A stretch of 64,000 bases of DNA, from positions 30,618,866 to 30,682,865 of the forward strand of contig NC_092685.1 of assembly GCF_964275005.1 (NCBI RefSeq), in the 5' to 3' direction. The stretch is from Diadema setosum (Eukaryota > Echinodermata > Echinoidea > Diadematoida > Diadematidae). The notes beneath the pieces were generated by a model. The model did no database searches. It saw only the letters and a program-made list of their open reading frames with translations, and had not been told where the DNA came from. Below are positions 12,301 to 27,300 of this stretch, in pieces. Made by a program: the position numbers and the translations under genes. Every line of letters begins with the position of its first letter. The stretch's first letter is position 1.

Positions 12301-15300
12301 AGCCGAAGTCAATCTCATGGCTGGAAGGGCTGAACATGGTACCCAGGGCTTTGAAGAATGCATTCTTGGTCTTGTAGTCAAACAGCTGTAAAACCTGCAG
12401 CAGCAGAAAGAACACATTCCACTCCTTCTGTATCATTGCACACTCATATGTAAGTATGTCCTTCCCACCTACCAAATTTACCACTGAACATACCCAAATG
12501 AAGGTATGGCTGCATATTATGAATGCTCCACGGTCAGTTGATCCCTGTTCTTCACCACTGACCCAATTATTTCACATAAACAATTTTCTATGCAATTGAC
12601 TGACAAATTGCCCTACATCGACGTAAATAAGCACTGAATTAATCAGTGTTTTAGTAGTAGCCATGATAACAAATCATGGGCGTACATACTCGAGCAGGAT
12701 TCGAACCTACGACCTCCTGATCACTGGACAGGCGTCATCTCCACTAGACCATTGAGCTTTCGCCCGAGAGCAAGTGTTGGTTCTAATCCTTATAACAATT
12801 TTCTTTTTTCGTTTAAAAAAAAAAAAAAAAAAGAATACCTGTCACATTCAACTCTAAGACTAATACACATTCTTAACTGAAGTTGTATCTGGAAAATAAC
12901 ACTTTTTGGCAGAGTTGAGTGAACTGTCATTTATCTTTACAATTTTTCCACAAGGGACTACCTTTCTGAAATTTCATCATCACTGTGTAGTATGCATCTG
13001 CACCTCCTGTTCTATAATCTCTGTCTAGTAAATGGAATATCCATCGAGAGTTTGACTGAAATTTCCAAGACAACATCTGGGGTGGACTGACATATGGATG
13101 GACAAAAAAACAAACAACTCAGGAATATGATGCCTCTACCCTTCAGTTCCCCTCAGGGGACTGAGAGGTATAAAAAAAAAGGTCATTGTTAGAGTCATGT
13201 AAGAAGCAGCCTCTCACCTTGACTGATTTCATGCCAAAGGTCATGACCCCATGCATGATGGTGCAGAGCTGCTTGTGGATGTCGACCAGGGCGTGGCAGG
13301 GGAGGGTCTGGCTGACTGCAAGCTCCACCAGAGGGGTGGGGCCCTGTATGTGCTGCCACAGGTCCTCTGTCTCAAAGAGTGGGGTGAGGGACGACTCTGG
13401 TTCCACCTGCAATGGAAGCAAACAGGTTGCTTTTGTTAGTTTAGCATAGTTTACCTTTGTTGCTTTGTTTTGCTGTGTTTTGTTTTGTTTTTGTACGTGC
13501 GTATGTGTAAAAATGTTATTGATACTCGGCTGATAGTCTTTTCTTGGAATTTGTTCTGAAGGAATGTCGATATCAACTGATATACATTATCAAATTCAAA
13601 TGACTTTTTCACCATTGTCTACTTTCCTAACTTGCAGAATATCTCTATAAATCAATGCTATACTGTCTCCCCAATGACCTATTCCAGGGCTATGACTGAA
13701 TTTGTAACTTTTGTTTTTATTGGCACAAATGGAAGCAAACAAAGAGGGCAGAAGTGGAAGTAAACAAAGAGAAATAAGAAGTTCAACAAATTACAAACAT
13801 TTTATGACTGTTTCCTTCTTCTTCTTTTTCAGCACACATTTCACACACTACTCCATTTGTAGTCAAAAGGGACACCAGCATATTATTAAATTGTCCCTTT
13901 CACAGTGGCCAGTATGAAACATGTGTCTGCTGAAAACATTCAAGTTTCTGGCTGTGTGTTGATTGGTTACTCATTTTTGTAAACTACATAGACAGAAAAC
14001 AAGGACACAAACCGAGTTAAATGAACGATAGTAGATGAAAAGACTACCTGGTAGATGCACTCCAGAAGTTCTGTTGCCAGACCCAGGAACCTGCCCAGAG
14101 CTATTTCACTCAAGCCGACGTCCTGAATAAAGGACAATACATAAAACAGATTGTGATAACAGTGGGAACAGCTTTTGAGGTGAACACCAGGAAAAACATT
14201 CCACTCACCGAACACCTGAGCTTACATTCAAGAATTAGTCTTGAAATCTGAGATGACAATTATCTGATAAAAAGGTGCTGAATTTTCAGGTATGCCAGAT
14301 GAACTCAACTCTGATTGATATCATCACTATCAATGGGAATGCAAACAATGTGCTGCTCACATCAGTAACTGTAAGAGACCACATCTACACAAGCTAACAG
14401 CCCTTGTCACATTCCTCTACTGTCATGCATACATCACCACATCACACTAGTACACTGTCCTCTCACAAACCCAACAAGGTCAACACCTTGCAGCAGATTT
14501 TTACAGCTGACACAACCATAACATATATCTCCATGCTTCATCATGCCCCAGCATGAACAACATTATAGTACTCTCAACTATCAATCGCAAGAAAGTAATG
14601 ATTTTGATTCAAATCGTGACAATAATCCCTGCAATTCAAACAACTACTTCAGCGTAAGAATTGTTTTCAATAGCTTACCCGCTCATAAAACAGAGTGAGA
14701 CATTGTCATAAAAAAACTAGTGATTATTTTCAGGTTTACAAGAGCTGAGGGAAATGAATGAGCACCAATTACAGATTTTGAATACCTATGCCTCGTTGCT
14801 ATTTACCTAGTATTCATTTTGTGTTTTCATTCTAAGCTGGACTACTGTCACACCAGATGAAGTAATCCATCTGAGAATGCAGCAATGCTACAATGACAGA
14901 TACAACTGAGTTGAATATGAGCACTTTGTGTTCATGTGCACATGTTACTATGCATTGGCTTGTTGACTATCTCATTGTGCAGCAACAGAATCAAGCACTA
15001 TCAGAAACAATCACACACTTTCATAGTATCCTAAGCCCAAAGACCCTGTAGTCATACCCTTCTGCATAGCCTGTCCTTTGGCGCCTTGCCAACTTTGTCC
15101 ATGAGGAACGCTGCTCCCGAAAACTTTTTCACCATGAATGTATGCCACATCATGCTGGCTACGCCTGTAGGAAGCAGCAAAAACGGAGACCTCTCATCAA
15201 CTACAATGATGGGGTTTTTTTCCCATTTTATTTCTTTATAAAATACTTTATTGCCTACACATCATCATGTTACATTATGAGCAAAGACAAAAAGGTACAA

Positions 15301-18300
15301 ACATACACTAGCAAAGTTTCTCTTGTATTTCTCCTATCAAAATAGAGGATACACCACTGATTATCATGAATTGCAACTGACTGACAAATTGCCCTACTTT
15401 GATGTAAATAAGTTGCCATAAAAACTCAACGCAAGAATTTCTTCAATTGAATGATTACTATATACTTAGAACTTTTTACTTTATAGTCATTGTGGACAAG
15501 TCTTTGTTTGTTTTTTTACTTTTGAGGAAAAGTCCCTATCACATGATGCAGTAGTAGTTTACAAGGGACACTAAAAGAGGAAAATGATTCAACACTCACC
15601 ATGTTGCAGGACAGGATTCCGTATTGATCGTAAATGATGAAGTCCACAGGAGAGATAGCCAGTAGCCTGAGACAAAACAGAATTTTACCCACATTTTTAT
15701 TAACTTCGAACACATCAAGTTAAACTGAATTTACTTGCACTGAACAACTTTGTTCTCGCATGACTACTAAGGAAGCATTGAATGCATGTAAGCAAGCAAC
15801 CACGACACAGATGATTTCAAATCCCCTGCAAAGGACCAGCCAGTGAGGATAAAGTGCCTTGCCTAGGGGCACACCCACTGCAGGCATGGGATTTGAACCT
15901 GGGACTTTGTGATTGATAGCCTGCGGTCTTATCCACTGAACCATGACTCCTCCTCATCCCGCAAAATAACATAGAAATATAAAGATCAAAATATTCATGA
16001 TTTGTCTTCCCCCTGCATGTTTGATTGGGATGTGTTTTTCTAACTGGATCACCATCTACCAAACATACCCCAACAGCATGAAAAAGGTGGTACTTAATAC
16101 CAATACATCACACTTCCCCCTTCACATTCACCTTCAAACATACTGGCAGCAGATGGATCTTTCTTCCCTGCTGCAGTAAGTTGACCCTAACACATTCTTA
16201 CCCTGTTTCAGAGCATCACATGGCATCATCTGGCAACTAGTGGTAATACAATGTTGTATCTGTACACAGCTTTTGTTTTCCCTCATTGCGTCAAGACTTT
16301 CACAGCACATTTAACAAGGCGCTACAAGTGCTATTTCTGTTGTCGACTCTTATTTCTCCGAGTAAGTACAGTGTGCTCTGATTAAAAAGTCAGTCTCCAG
16401 GCAAAGCAAGTCATTATATGTATCTTGCCCAACATGAGATTGTGGTTGTCCCCTTGTAAGCTGGCACCATGAGCTTGTAGCATTCTGTTTCTCAGTACAA
16501 AAATACAATAAATATTGGAGAAAATTCACAGCCCTCGATAGAAACCGACATCTAAATTAGTATCCCTTTCCACAGTTAAAAGTAAATGTCAATGAAAAAT
16601 CACAGATATCAAATGACTGTCAATGTTGAATTTTTCTGCAGTTTGGTCATCCTGTTAAAAAAAAAAGAAAAAAAAAAAGAGAGATCAAGATTTTCACAAC
16701 ATAGAATAACAATAACATAAACATGAACTGAAGTGCCAGCACTTCAAATTCGAAATGTTCAACATCATTTCAGTTAACAAACCTTTCTCCAGTACAAGAT
16801 AAGACTTTGAAAAAAAAAAAATAAAGGTAAAAACATTGGGGTGCCCCATTGATCTCCTAGCCCAAATTCATAGTGTCTCTCTTGATTTGAGGCTGATATC
16901 TACCCTGGTACACTGGTCTGCCCACTCTCTCACCTCGGGGTTCTTGTTCCACTGCACCACATACTCCCACGTACAGTGAGCCTGTAAGACATCATGCTCT
17001 AGGCTGTGCACAAATCTTGAGCACAGCGTCTGCATTGTGTCTTGACGAAAAAGAGAAAATACATCATGTTAACTTTTTTCCATGCGTGGAGAGGGGTTAG
17101 AGGGACGACACATTTCATGTACATCCACAAGACAATATTTTCTCCTTAATATCTCATTCACATGAGTTTAAAAAAGAAAATACAACAATGTTTGGGTAAT
17201 CTTATCTTTGTTTGTCTTTTACCTTATCTCTTCTACACAAGACATGCCGACAAGTAGATTTCGCATCTCTTTCACGACATTACCCTGGAATGATTTTAAA
17301 AATTTGCGACCGACTAAAGACTGAAAACTGAAACACTATCATGTCAAATCTAAAACTAGTGGAAGACACTTTGTCACAAACTATCAAATATTCCACAACT
17401 GTTGGAACCCCATCGAAGACTGTGACAGATGACAGGTGATGATGAGAATATATATGAAAACCTGGATTTAACATTCTCTCCATTTTGTTTGCTCACCCCT
17501 TTGCTTTAATCCCCCTCCTCACTTGCTTGGTTTCTCATTTTGCCTCTGAAGAAGATTCTGCCAGGATCAAAAGCTCAGGCCCCTTTTTACTCTATTTGAC
17601 ATTCTACTAACTCCTCACTTCAGCCAAACTGACAACCCCTGAAAAGATTTGATCCATCAGTCCCATGCATCATGCCTCAATCTTACCTTGCAGCCTGTCC
17701 AACGCCGTGGGCTCGACCACCTCCTCTGCCTGTGGCTGGGGGATCGGAGACGGTGTCCGCGGCTCCTCTACCCGGCTGGATTCTCTGCTGAGGATCAGGA
17801 TGCGGCTGCTGGCTGAACACTGGGAGAGGAAACTGGGCGGGACCCTGAAGTGGGCTACCCACCGCGCTACAATCTCAGCGAACACACCTAGACATAAAAG
17901 GCACCGTGAATACGTGTGTCAGCATTTTATCTGACATGGTTTCTGCTGAGGCAACTGAAGAAATTTTCTCATTTTTTAACACAGAACAATTGGGGGGGGT
18001 GATATTAATGTGAAATCACAGATTTGCCAATTTGCATTTGATCAATCACAAATACAAATAATCATACCTTTCTCAGTATTTATTTGAACTTGATCAAGCT
18101 GTCACTGTCCTATTCTCCTCAAGTTTTCTATTCACATGAAACTGATTTTCATGGTGGATTCCCCCTTTAAACATAGGATGTGTGTTGTCTCACCTCTACC
18201 TCCCTCCATGATGGCCTTTACCGATATGTTTGGCATCGCAATCTCTGTGGGGGGCAGTGAGCCGTCGACGCTCCATCCCCTGGAGAAGTTGCTCTGCAGT

Positions 18301-21300
18301 TTGGCAATGGTGTCCTGCACACACACACACAAAAAAAAAAAAAAAAACATGAACACTGCACTCATTAAAGCTCACTTCAGTTGGTCCAACATTAACAACT
18401 AATTGCATGAGAACATCCATGCTTCCAGTATTTGATGACAGCATTCGTCTATACTTTCCTCAGCAGGAAATGGCAAATTGAAATTTTTAGTTTCCTTTAA
18501 AGGGGAAGGCTAGTAACTGATCAGTGGGAATCAGTGGAAATGCTGGGAGGTGATTGTTCCAATCCTTATGGGATTCATTCAAGAGTTCATTGTATATCTA
18601 TTGTTGTGTGAAAATGATTTGCTTCAGAACGGTCTCATATTCAAGTAATGTGCAGTTTAATGCTTCCAGGTTAGCGTCCCTGGTCAGTGACGGAGCATTA
18701 ATCTGCACATTACTTGAATATGAGACCGTTCTGAAGCAAATCATTTTCACACAACACTAGATATACAATGAACTCTTGAATGAATCCCATAAGGATTGGA
18801 ACAATCATCTCTCAGCATTTCCACTGATTCCCACTGATCAGTTACTAGCTTTCCCCTTTAATGAAAAAAATACACATTGTGGATGCCTCTCGATATATGT
18901 GACCCTCTACTGTATTTATCCCCTCCGCCCTCTCAAATGCAACCTGGGGCATGACATGATATTACACCTCTGCAACAACATTAGCATCTCGGTAGCAGTG
19001 TTTCAATGCTGGCTTATCATCCTACACAGAAAGCATTATTCTCTACTTATAAACCTCTCTACAGGCTCCTGCTGTTACATTAGTTGGTGGTGTTGATGCT
19101 GTTGATGTTGCTAATATGGATGTTACTCTCATTGATAGATAGTAGTAGTGTTGTTGTTGTCATCGTCACCGCCGACATCATTGATGACAACTCGGTTACT
19201 ATGCTCATTAAAAAAAAAAAAAAAAAAAAATCAGTTGCAACATCTGACACACCTTGCTAAGTTTGGTCTGGGTCAGTCTCTTCAGCACCATCAGGTCTCG
19301 GAGCTGTTCAATCAGGATGTCCCACATGCTGACATCCACCCAATCACGGCTCAGATCTGAGCTGGGTGTGGTCACCGGGCTGGCATCCTCACTCTCATCG
19401 ACCTCCATTTGTGCTGTAGAGTCCTATGTGAAATAGATGACATCGAAAAAGAACAGAGAAAAGGTAATGCATTTTTGTCATCTGGGTACGGCACAACACA
19501 AATGTCAACGATCTATGAGCAGAATTTGAAGCTTGTGGATTTTCAATCCAATGAAAGTATTTCCTCACGTATTAACTAAATCTCTGTCACTGAAGCTATA
19601 TCTAAACTCAGCCTAGCTGCCAACTGCTTTCAGAGGCCTCACAAAATATGGCATGAGGTATCCTGCATGTAATTATCTGCCTGTATAATGCAGGCAGTAA
19701 GACTAGTGTTTAATCAAAGTATTGAGGCCACCACTCCTATAAGCCATAGCTGCTGTGTCTCAGTATTGCAATGACTAGGAGAGAACTTACAGCTGTCAGT
19801 CTTGCAGAAGTTTGCTTATGAGCAAATTAATACTTGCTTAGAGGCCACGGAAAATAAATCCAAAGTAAAACCACCACCACCACCACCCCCCCCCCCCAAA
19901 AAAAAAAAAAAAAAAAACAGAAACAACTAGAAATGTCGCTTTGGCGACTGGTATGCCTCCGCCATAATGCATGATTTTCCCAATAGGTCTAGATAGTACA
20001 TGTGGACACTGTGTGATTACATTTTCACAAAATTGGCAAAATATTGGAATGACAAGTTTGTCACAAATGTGTTGAATGTTCACCTTCCTTGATGTAGGTT
20101 TAATTGGATGAATAGGAGAGCATGTATCTAGGGATTTAAGGACTTTAACTTGACTTTGACCCATTCATACATTTAGGCATTGAGTAATTTTCAAGGTACA
20201 GGTGTGGAGAAAAAGTGCAATTTCTGAATTGAATAGTAAATTGTTACCATTTTCATCTGGCCCTTGACCCTAAAATTCATAAGATAATTACTTTCAGGTA
20301 GAACATGCATAATATGTACTAAGTTTCAAGGTAACTTTAGCCACTTCCGAGATATGGAGGAAAAAGTTAGTTCAGCACTTTCACTTGATCTTTGACCTTT
20401 TGACCTTTGAGGCAAAAAGAGAAAAAAAAACTTTCCAGAGAATTTCTATTAGGTTACACACGCATACACCAAGTGTAAAAAAATAACCCTGCTGGCATTG
20501 CATAAATATGAGGGTAATAGTAACATTTTGAAGTCTTGCACTTGACCTTTGACCCCTGACCTTTGACCCCATGAACCCTACATTCTCTAGATAATCACTT
20601 CCAGTCAGTACATGTATATACTATGTTCCATGAAGATACCTTGAACAATTTTCCAAGGTACGGAGAAAAAAAAAGAAGTTTTAATATTTTTACTTGACCT
20701 TTTGACCTTTGACCTTTGACCTCATGACCCAAACTGTCACCAGAGAATCTTAATTGGGTAATACATGTATACACTAAGTTTCAAGAAAATCTCTTCAGGC
20801 ATTCAATAGATATGGTGGAAATAGTGAAATTTTATGTATTTGACCCTGACCTTTTGACCTTTGACCTTTGACCTCATGACCCAAACTTTCACCAGAGAAT
20901 CTTAATTGGGTAAAACATGTATACACTAAGTTTCAAGAAAATATCTTCGGGCATTCAAAAGGTATGGTGGAAATAGTGAAATTTTATGTATTTGACCTTG
21001 ACCTTTTGACCTTTGACCTTGAGCATGTGCACCCAAAAGTTGATAGGCACAACTTCACCCCCTAATACACATACATGCCAAGTTTCATTAGGATACCTCA
21101 ACAGGTTTCGATAGTTACCTTGTCCACAAAATTCATTACGGACGGACGGACAACCCGAAAACATAATGCCTCCGGCACCACTTCGTGGCGGAGGCATAAA
21201 AACAGGCTGGCAAGAGCTTAGCTCAAGACTCTTTTAGAGAAATCCTTTTATTTACTCATTGTTAATATAGCTGTTCATTAAATATGTTTCTGTATAAAGA

Positions 21301-24300
21301 CTTTTTTTGAAGAAGCAAGCTACTTGCAGTGTGCCATTTTCTATGATTTCTGGTCTCCTCTGCAGAAAGTGGCCAAGCTCTACTATTCCTCACTGAATAT
21401 CAAATCTCTGCATCACTCGTGGAAGCCAGAAAGGCCCTAAATTGCACACACTATATTCCTTTATTACTGAAGATCATGAAAAAAAGTTAAAGCCCTACAC
21501 AATGCTTTCAAATCGCTTCCAGGAACACTACTCCAGATCCAAGAAATTATTTTACCTGACTCTCCGCTGCCGTTTTCCCCTTCTTTCCCTCCGCATTCCC
21601 GACCATTGTCCTGACGACAACAGCAGCCATCTCAGCCCCGCCCACATGCTGTGTGTCGTACAGCAGTCCGTGTATGCTCTCCACCTCGGCTGGGGCCATC
21701 ATACCCACACCCCCAGGGTGGGCGGGGAAAGGGGAGGTGGGTGTGGCAGTCTCCGATAGCAGGTGACAGAGGTTGGCGGTGGCTACTTGCGCATTCTTCA
21801 GGAACTCTGCCTCGTTGTGGAGCCAGACTTGTAGAAGAAGCATCTGTGTGAGAACAGATCAGCATGATGCACTTCATTCAAACCACGCTACGTTCACATG
21901 TTGAGCACCTATGGTCTGCAAAGTCAATTCTAAGTCTAGTGATACATGTTTCTATGATGCCAATTGTGATATTATATTTCACAAGCTCTTCCTTTGCTTG
22001 TACAAATGCAGTTTGTGTTATTTCTTTAATATTCAAAAACAACAAACAACAACAACAACAACAACAAATCTCTTGGTCTATCAAAGAGTATTACCATCGA
22101 CTCTACTGTACAGGATCACATGATTGACTAGAGACAAGGAATATAAGTTAAAATGACCTGACAAAAAGAAGTCCTGAAGGATAAATCAAATGAGCAAGGG
22201 TCAGATTTCCTCTGAATTATGTATGCATGCAGGTCTGTTTAAATGCACCTCTCTTGAGGAAAGGGTTTCTGATTTTTCCACATATATACATTTTAGTTAA
22301 TATTCAAATCCTTTTCTCTTACAGTAATACCACAGTACTGGCGAGCATGACCATGTTTGGGGAAAACATAAAACAACTCACTTACCCTCAACTCATGTGC
22401 TTCCACCTCTGCATCTCGAAGTATCTTGCAGATTGTGGCGGCGGGACTGCTGTCTATCAAACAGGGTCTGAAAAGGTACATTCCTGCAACAAACGGGGAT
22501 GAGGCAAGGATAGAGAAAGACACATGATGCCAATCTCTTTCAGTCGATATCTTAGTCCTAAATTCAAAAACATGGTTTGACTTGAGCTTGCCAAAGCCAA
22601 GTGCTTTTCACACATTCATATTATTTGTTAACTTTAAACTCGCTTGGTCTATACCTTACTAAAGAAGCATAAGGAAAAAGGCAAAACTTTCAATAATCTA
22701 CAATTGGATGGCATATTTCCGATGAGAATGTTTGGCCTACCTAAGGCAAGTTTCTTCTCTTCTGCAAGGTTATCCTTGAAAGTGACCTTCATCTTCACTT
22801 CTTCCGTTGGTGCCATCTCGTCTCCTCCTTCCTCCTCCTCCTCCTCCTCCCCTCGTCTCTTCCTTTCCTCTCCAGCCCCCTCATCTGACGGTCTCCGTAC
22901 GACCGTCTTGAAGCAGCTGAGGAAGGTGGCGGGGTCCATGCTGTAGTCCACAGTGAAGCGAACCCTGGCTTCCGACGAGGAGGACGATGACGATGACGAC
23001 AGGTAGGAGCTGACTTCCTTCAGCAGAGCCTCGAGAGCTGTGGGGTCCTGCTTCAATGCTGAGGCAAGGGCCTGCCAGAGATAGCAAAAGCAGCCACAGA
23101 TATGGCATGTACTTACAGTAACAGCAAATGTGACATCCAAACAGAAAAACACAACAAATGAAGGACAGAAATGTTCACTCCAAAATACACCAGTCTTTGC
23201 ATACTCCTACATACAACATTTTTTTCCTCATTTTCTAGTGACAAGGCTACAGTACAACGTCAAAGAATTCAAAGAAGTAGGACATGAGAAGTGGAAGAAA
23301 AGTGAAGAACACAATTTTCAATCCAGATTACATCAATACAACATTTGTATAATCTATAAATCTATTACATTAATGCTCCTATTGAATGTTTTTGGTATCA
23401 TCATGACCAGTGTCACTATCACATAACAATCATTATTTCATTCCATTGGCATTTATACAATTTTTTACAATGCAAACAGCATTTTTTTCATGATTTCAGC
23501 CTTTAAAAAAGGGTAAATCTTGTAAAGCAACCAATATGCTACCATACATTTCTCACAGGATTATTCAAACATATGAAAAGATCGAGTTAACTAAAAAGCT
23601 TGAAACGCAGGTGGTGCTACTGACAGATGCTCTGAACTACACCCACCTCGAGGGATGACTCACTGCTCGCCGTCTCTTGCTCCAGCCCCTCCCCAGCTGT
23701 CTCCTTTGCCCCGCCATCCCCGGGATCTGCCTCGCCGCTCTCCTCCCCTCCTTTGCTGTCACCTCCTCTCCTCTGGAGCCCCTGGATCCTGGTGTAGGTC
23801 TCCACCAGCGTGACCTGGCAGCCGCAGTACTGGAGCAGCTTGCGGCTCTCGTAGTCCATGCTGCTGGGCTCCTGGCCCGACAGCTGGACGATGAGGACTC
23901 GGACGATGTGGAGAAGCTCCTCGGGTGACATGCCCTTGGCCGACAGGGCTTTGTCAAGGGCCTTGGAAGAAAATGGTACACTCATCCATCAATCCAAAGC
24001 AAAGATTATTCATATTTCTTTTCCTTTTTTGTACTTGTACTTTTATTTCTGTTTCTGATATGAACAGGGCCCACTGAGAGAAAAGTGCTGAGATCACTGA
24101 AGTGACTACCCTGTATAAATAAGACTATATATAATGGTAAGAATAAGAATAATAAAATGATATTGCAATAGTAATGATGAAGTGTGACAATTAGCCATAC
24201 ATATGCCTAGTGACAGTGGTCTCCTTGTAATCCTACAAAGTAACTTTTGTTAAGAGGTACTCTAAAAATCAGAGGGCCTTAGAAAAAAGGCTCTGTCATT

Positions 24301-27300
24301 AGCCACAATCCAAACCAGCACCTAGTGGGCTTTGAGAGCCAATTGGCACAGGAAACCTCCTAGCGCTGTACACACTGTATAAAGTCCCTGGCACAAAAAA
24401 ATGTCAACCCCTGCCATCAGCTCAAACACTATTCCCCAATTGAAAACTTTCGAAGCAATAACTGTGCTTTTATTCAGAGTGATGCCCATGTGTGAAAGAT
24501 GTTTGAACTCATTTTGTTTAATTTCTACATCACGTGTGATCTTTCAAGATGAGATCTAGACTGCCTCATTAACCAGCAGTTAGTGGCCTACACATACCTG
24601 TTGCTTGTACGCCGTCAACTTGAGATCTTGCAGTATTTTGCTAATCGGTTCCACAATGGGTTCTGCGTGGACAAGAGATAAAGATGCCAATGTCAACTTC
24701 CTGCCAAATCTATGTTCATCATAAGGACAAATTTCATGTTGGCTGTTTCTCATCAAAGTTCTTTTTCCATCTAATGAAGGCATACATCACAACAATCAGC
24801 TACTCAAATATTCATTGTCAAAGCTACAAACTCGGACTGGACACATGGAAAAACTAATATTCAATCTTTTCAGCCATAATTTCTTCACAAATTACTCTCC
24901 TATCACATTATTTCTTTAGTATGTTTGATGATGCAGATTGAGTGAGAAAACAAATATTTCTGATCATCACTTTTACCTAAATGAGAAACAAGTCCATCTT
25001 GTCACTGCAGTAGCTAATGCTCTTTAATCAACTATCTCATCAAAAGTTTTTAGAAGCCAAATGTGACGCATGTAAACATACCAGTTCTCCACACGTAATA
25101 CTATAAGATAGCCAAGAGGGAGTGGAAGATAAACAGATAGAGAGACAGACAAACAGATACACAGACGGCAAGCACATTGCTGCTAAGACAAAAGCAAATG
25201 GAAAATAATGATATTGAAGACATACATGTATATTGGATGAGCAGAGAAAGGTGGATAATAGTAGAAATTAACAATGTAGAGAAAGTGATAGAAACCTTCA
25301 AAAAAAATATGAAGACTATGTTACATATTGACAAAGATTTCATATGCATCGCTCACATCAAGCGAAGCAGTGTGTTGACTGAGTGACACGCGAGAATTGA
25401 CCCCTGACCTTTCAGTGACCTCCTGTGGTGCAGCAGGCTGGACAGCTTCTTGATGAGGTGCAGGTCGTGCGCCCTTTTGCTGTTCTTGTCGCTCAGGGCC
25501 AGGTGGAACGGCACATTGATGGTTCTCACGAGGCCGCTGGGTTCCAGCAGGCAGCACTGCAACATGTGGGGGCGTGTGCGCGAGTCTTGAAACGAGAGGC
25601 TGTTGAGACCCATGACCCCATGGCCTGGATACAGCAGCCTACGGAGTGAGGGGGAACCAATACACAATCATAATCATTACAACATCACATACAAATGCTT
25701 TCTTTTTATGCCAAGAATACAGTTTCATCTAGCCAAACAATGGCCCGAATTCATGAAGGTGGTACAATTTTTGTCCATGGTTTAAACCATGGACAAAGAC
25801 CACAGTAAAACTGGGGCACCAAGTGTCGACGAAATGACTGATTTCGCAATGAAATAGGCCATGTGACACTTGGTGCCCCATACAAAACTACAGTCTTTGT
25901 CCATGGTTTAAGCCATGGACAAAGATTGTACTACTTTTGTGAATTCGGGCCAATGCGTTTGTGTATTTGACTTGCAATATTGTTGGATGTTTGCATTGAT
26001 TTTGCTTCTTTCTTTCTTTTGGAACAATGATGTTCTGTTAATTTCTAAGTTACGGTTTGTTTGAAATTTAATCCTGTAGAGGAATATTTTTCTGAGATGA
26101 CATAAGCTCTGTCCCTGCCTCACCTGCAAGACTTGGGCACATTGAAGGCCGCCACCCTGGGGCCTTGCTGGGTGTTCCACACTTCTATAATCCCCCTGCG
26201 GGGTGCGTAGATGACCAGGAAGAGGGCCACCCGGGGTCCGTGTGAGCTCCCTGTACTGGCCCGCGCTCTCTTCCCCCCATGGTCCCGGTGGATGTCCTCC
26301 ACCACCTGTATCCAGCCACACTGGGCGTCACGATAACCTGGCAACGTGAAGGAACGTATCACTGTACTGAGAACAAAGCCTAAAGAGCATAGCTTCATGG
26401 AAACTACTAGAAGTAAAACATAGGGGAACATAGAACATGCTAGCATCACAAGCATGATGACCTTTAGAAAAAACCTTTAGATAAAGCAACTCAAACAAGG
26501 CTTGCAATGAAAGCGAGAGACAGTATTAAGGGGAGGGAAGAAGACAAGGGGTATGAGTTTTCTTCAATTTGTCTCCCTCTTTAAAAACAAGAGACCTGCG
26601 GGTATAGCGCTCACCTGAGTATCGCAAGTTCACCTTCACGCAGTCACTAATCTAAATTATTCACAGCTCTACTAAAATTTGACCAAGCATTCTCAAGTAG
26701 AAGATGAAAATGTACAATAAGGGCCCACATTTTTTAAGATTCCTTAATTTGGGGGGATTGGGGCCCGCTGGGCTCCTCTGGGTGGGGCATGGAGCCCATT
26801 TGATAAATTGAGATCCTGACCCCCTAGGGATGCTACCTGCCAAGTTTGACGAAAATCCATCATGAGGTTGTCAGGAAGATGAAAATGTACAGGCCCCCAT
26901 TTGGACCTTCCCAACCCCCTGCCCTGGGTCCCAAGGGGGGCATCCCTGATTCTGCCATGAACAAACTTGAAACTACAGTCATCAATGTACTAACTCATAG
27001 TATTAACTTAGCTCTATCACTTCTGGTTCTAGAGAAGAAGATTTTTACAGATTCCTTAATTTTGGGGGGTTTGGGCCCCCTTGGGGGCCCCCTGGGTGGG
27101 GCACGGTGCCCATTTTAAGAAATTGAGTTCCTAACCCCCTAGGGATGCTACCTGCCAAGTTTGATGAAAATTGGTCTTGGGGTTTTCAAGAAGAAGATGA
27201 AAATGTAAAAAGTTTATGCACGACGCACGAAGCACGACGCACGACGCACGACGCACGACGCACGAAGGGCGATCGCAATAGCTCACTTGAGCCTTTGGCT

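Noticed and set aside
12689-12768. Possible tRNA gene on the minus strand
   Set aside because: A and B boxes and the acceptor pair are good, but the anticodon arm does not fold and the tail matches another repeat copy, so a SINE fits better.
15600-15713. Open frame [22 protein letters not shown] at RAB3GAP2 exon 23
   Set aside because: Longer open frame, but the phase-compatible frame ([16 protein letters not shown]) aligns with RAB3GAP2 and joins both neighbours.
22037-22070. CAA repeat as poly-Gln coding
   Set aside because: Lies in RAB3GAP2 intron 17 with no exon borders around it; simple repeat.
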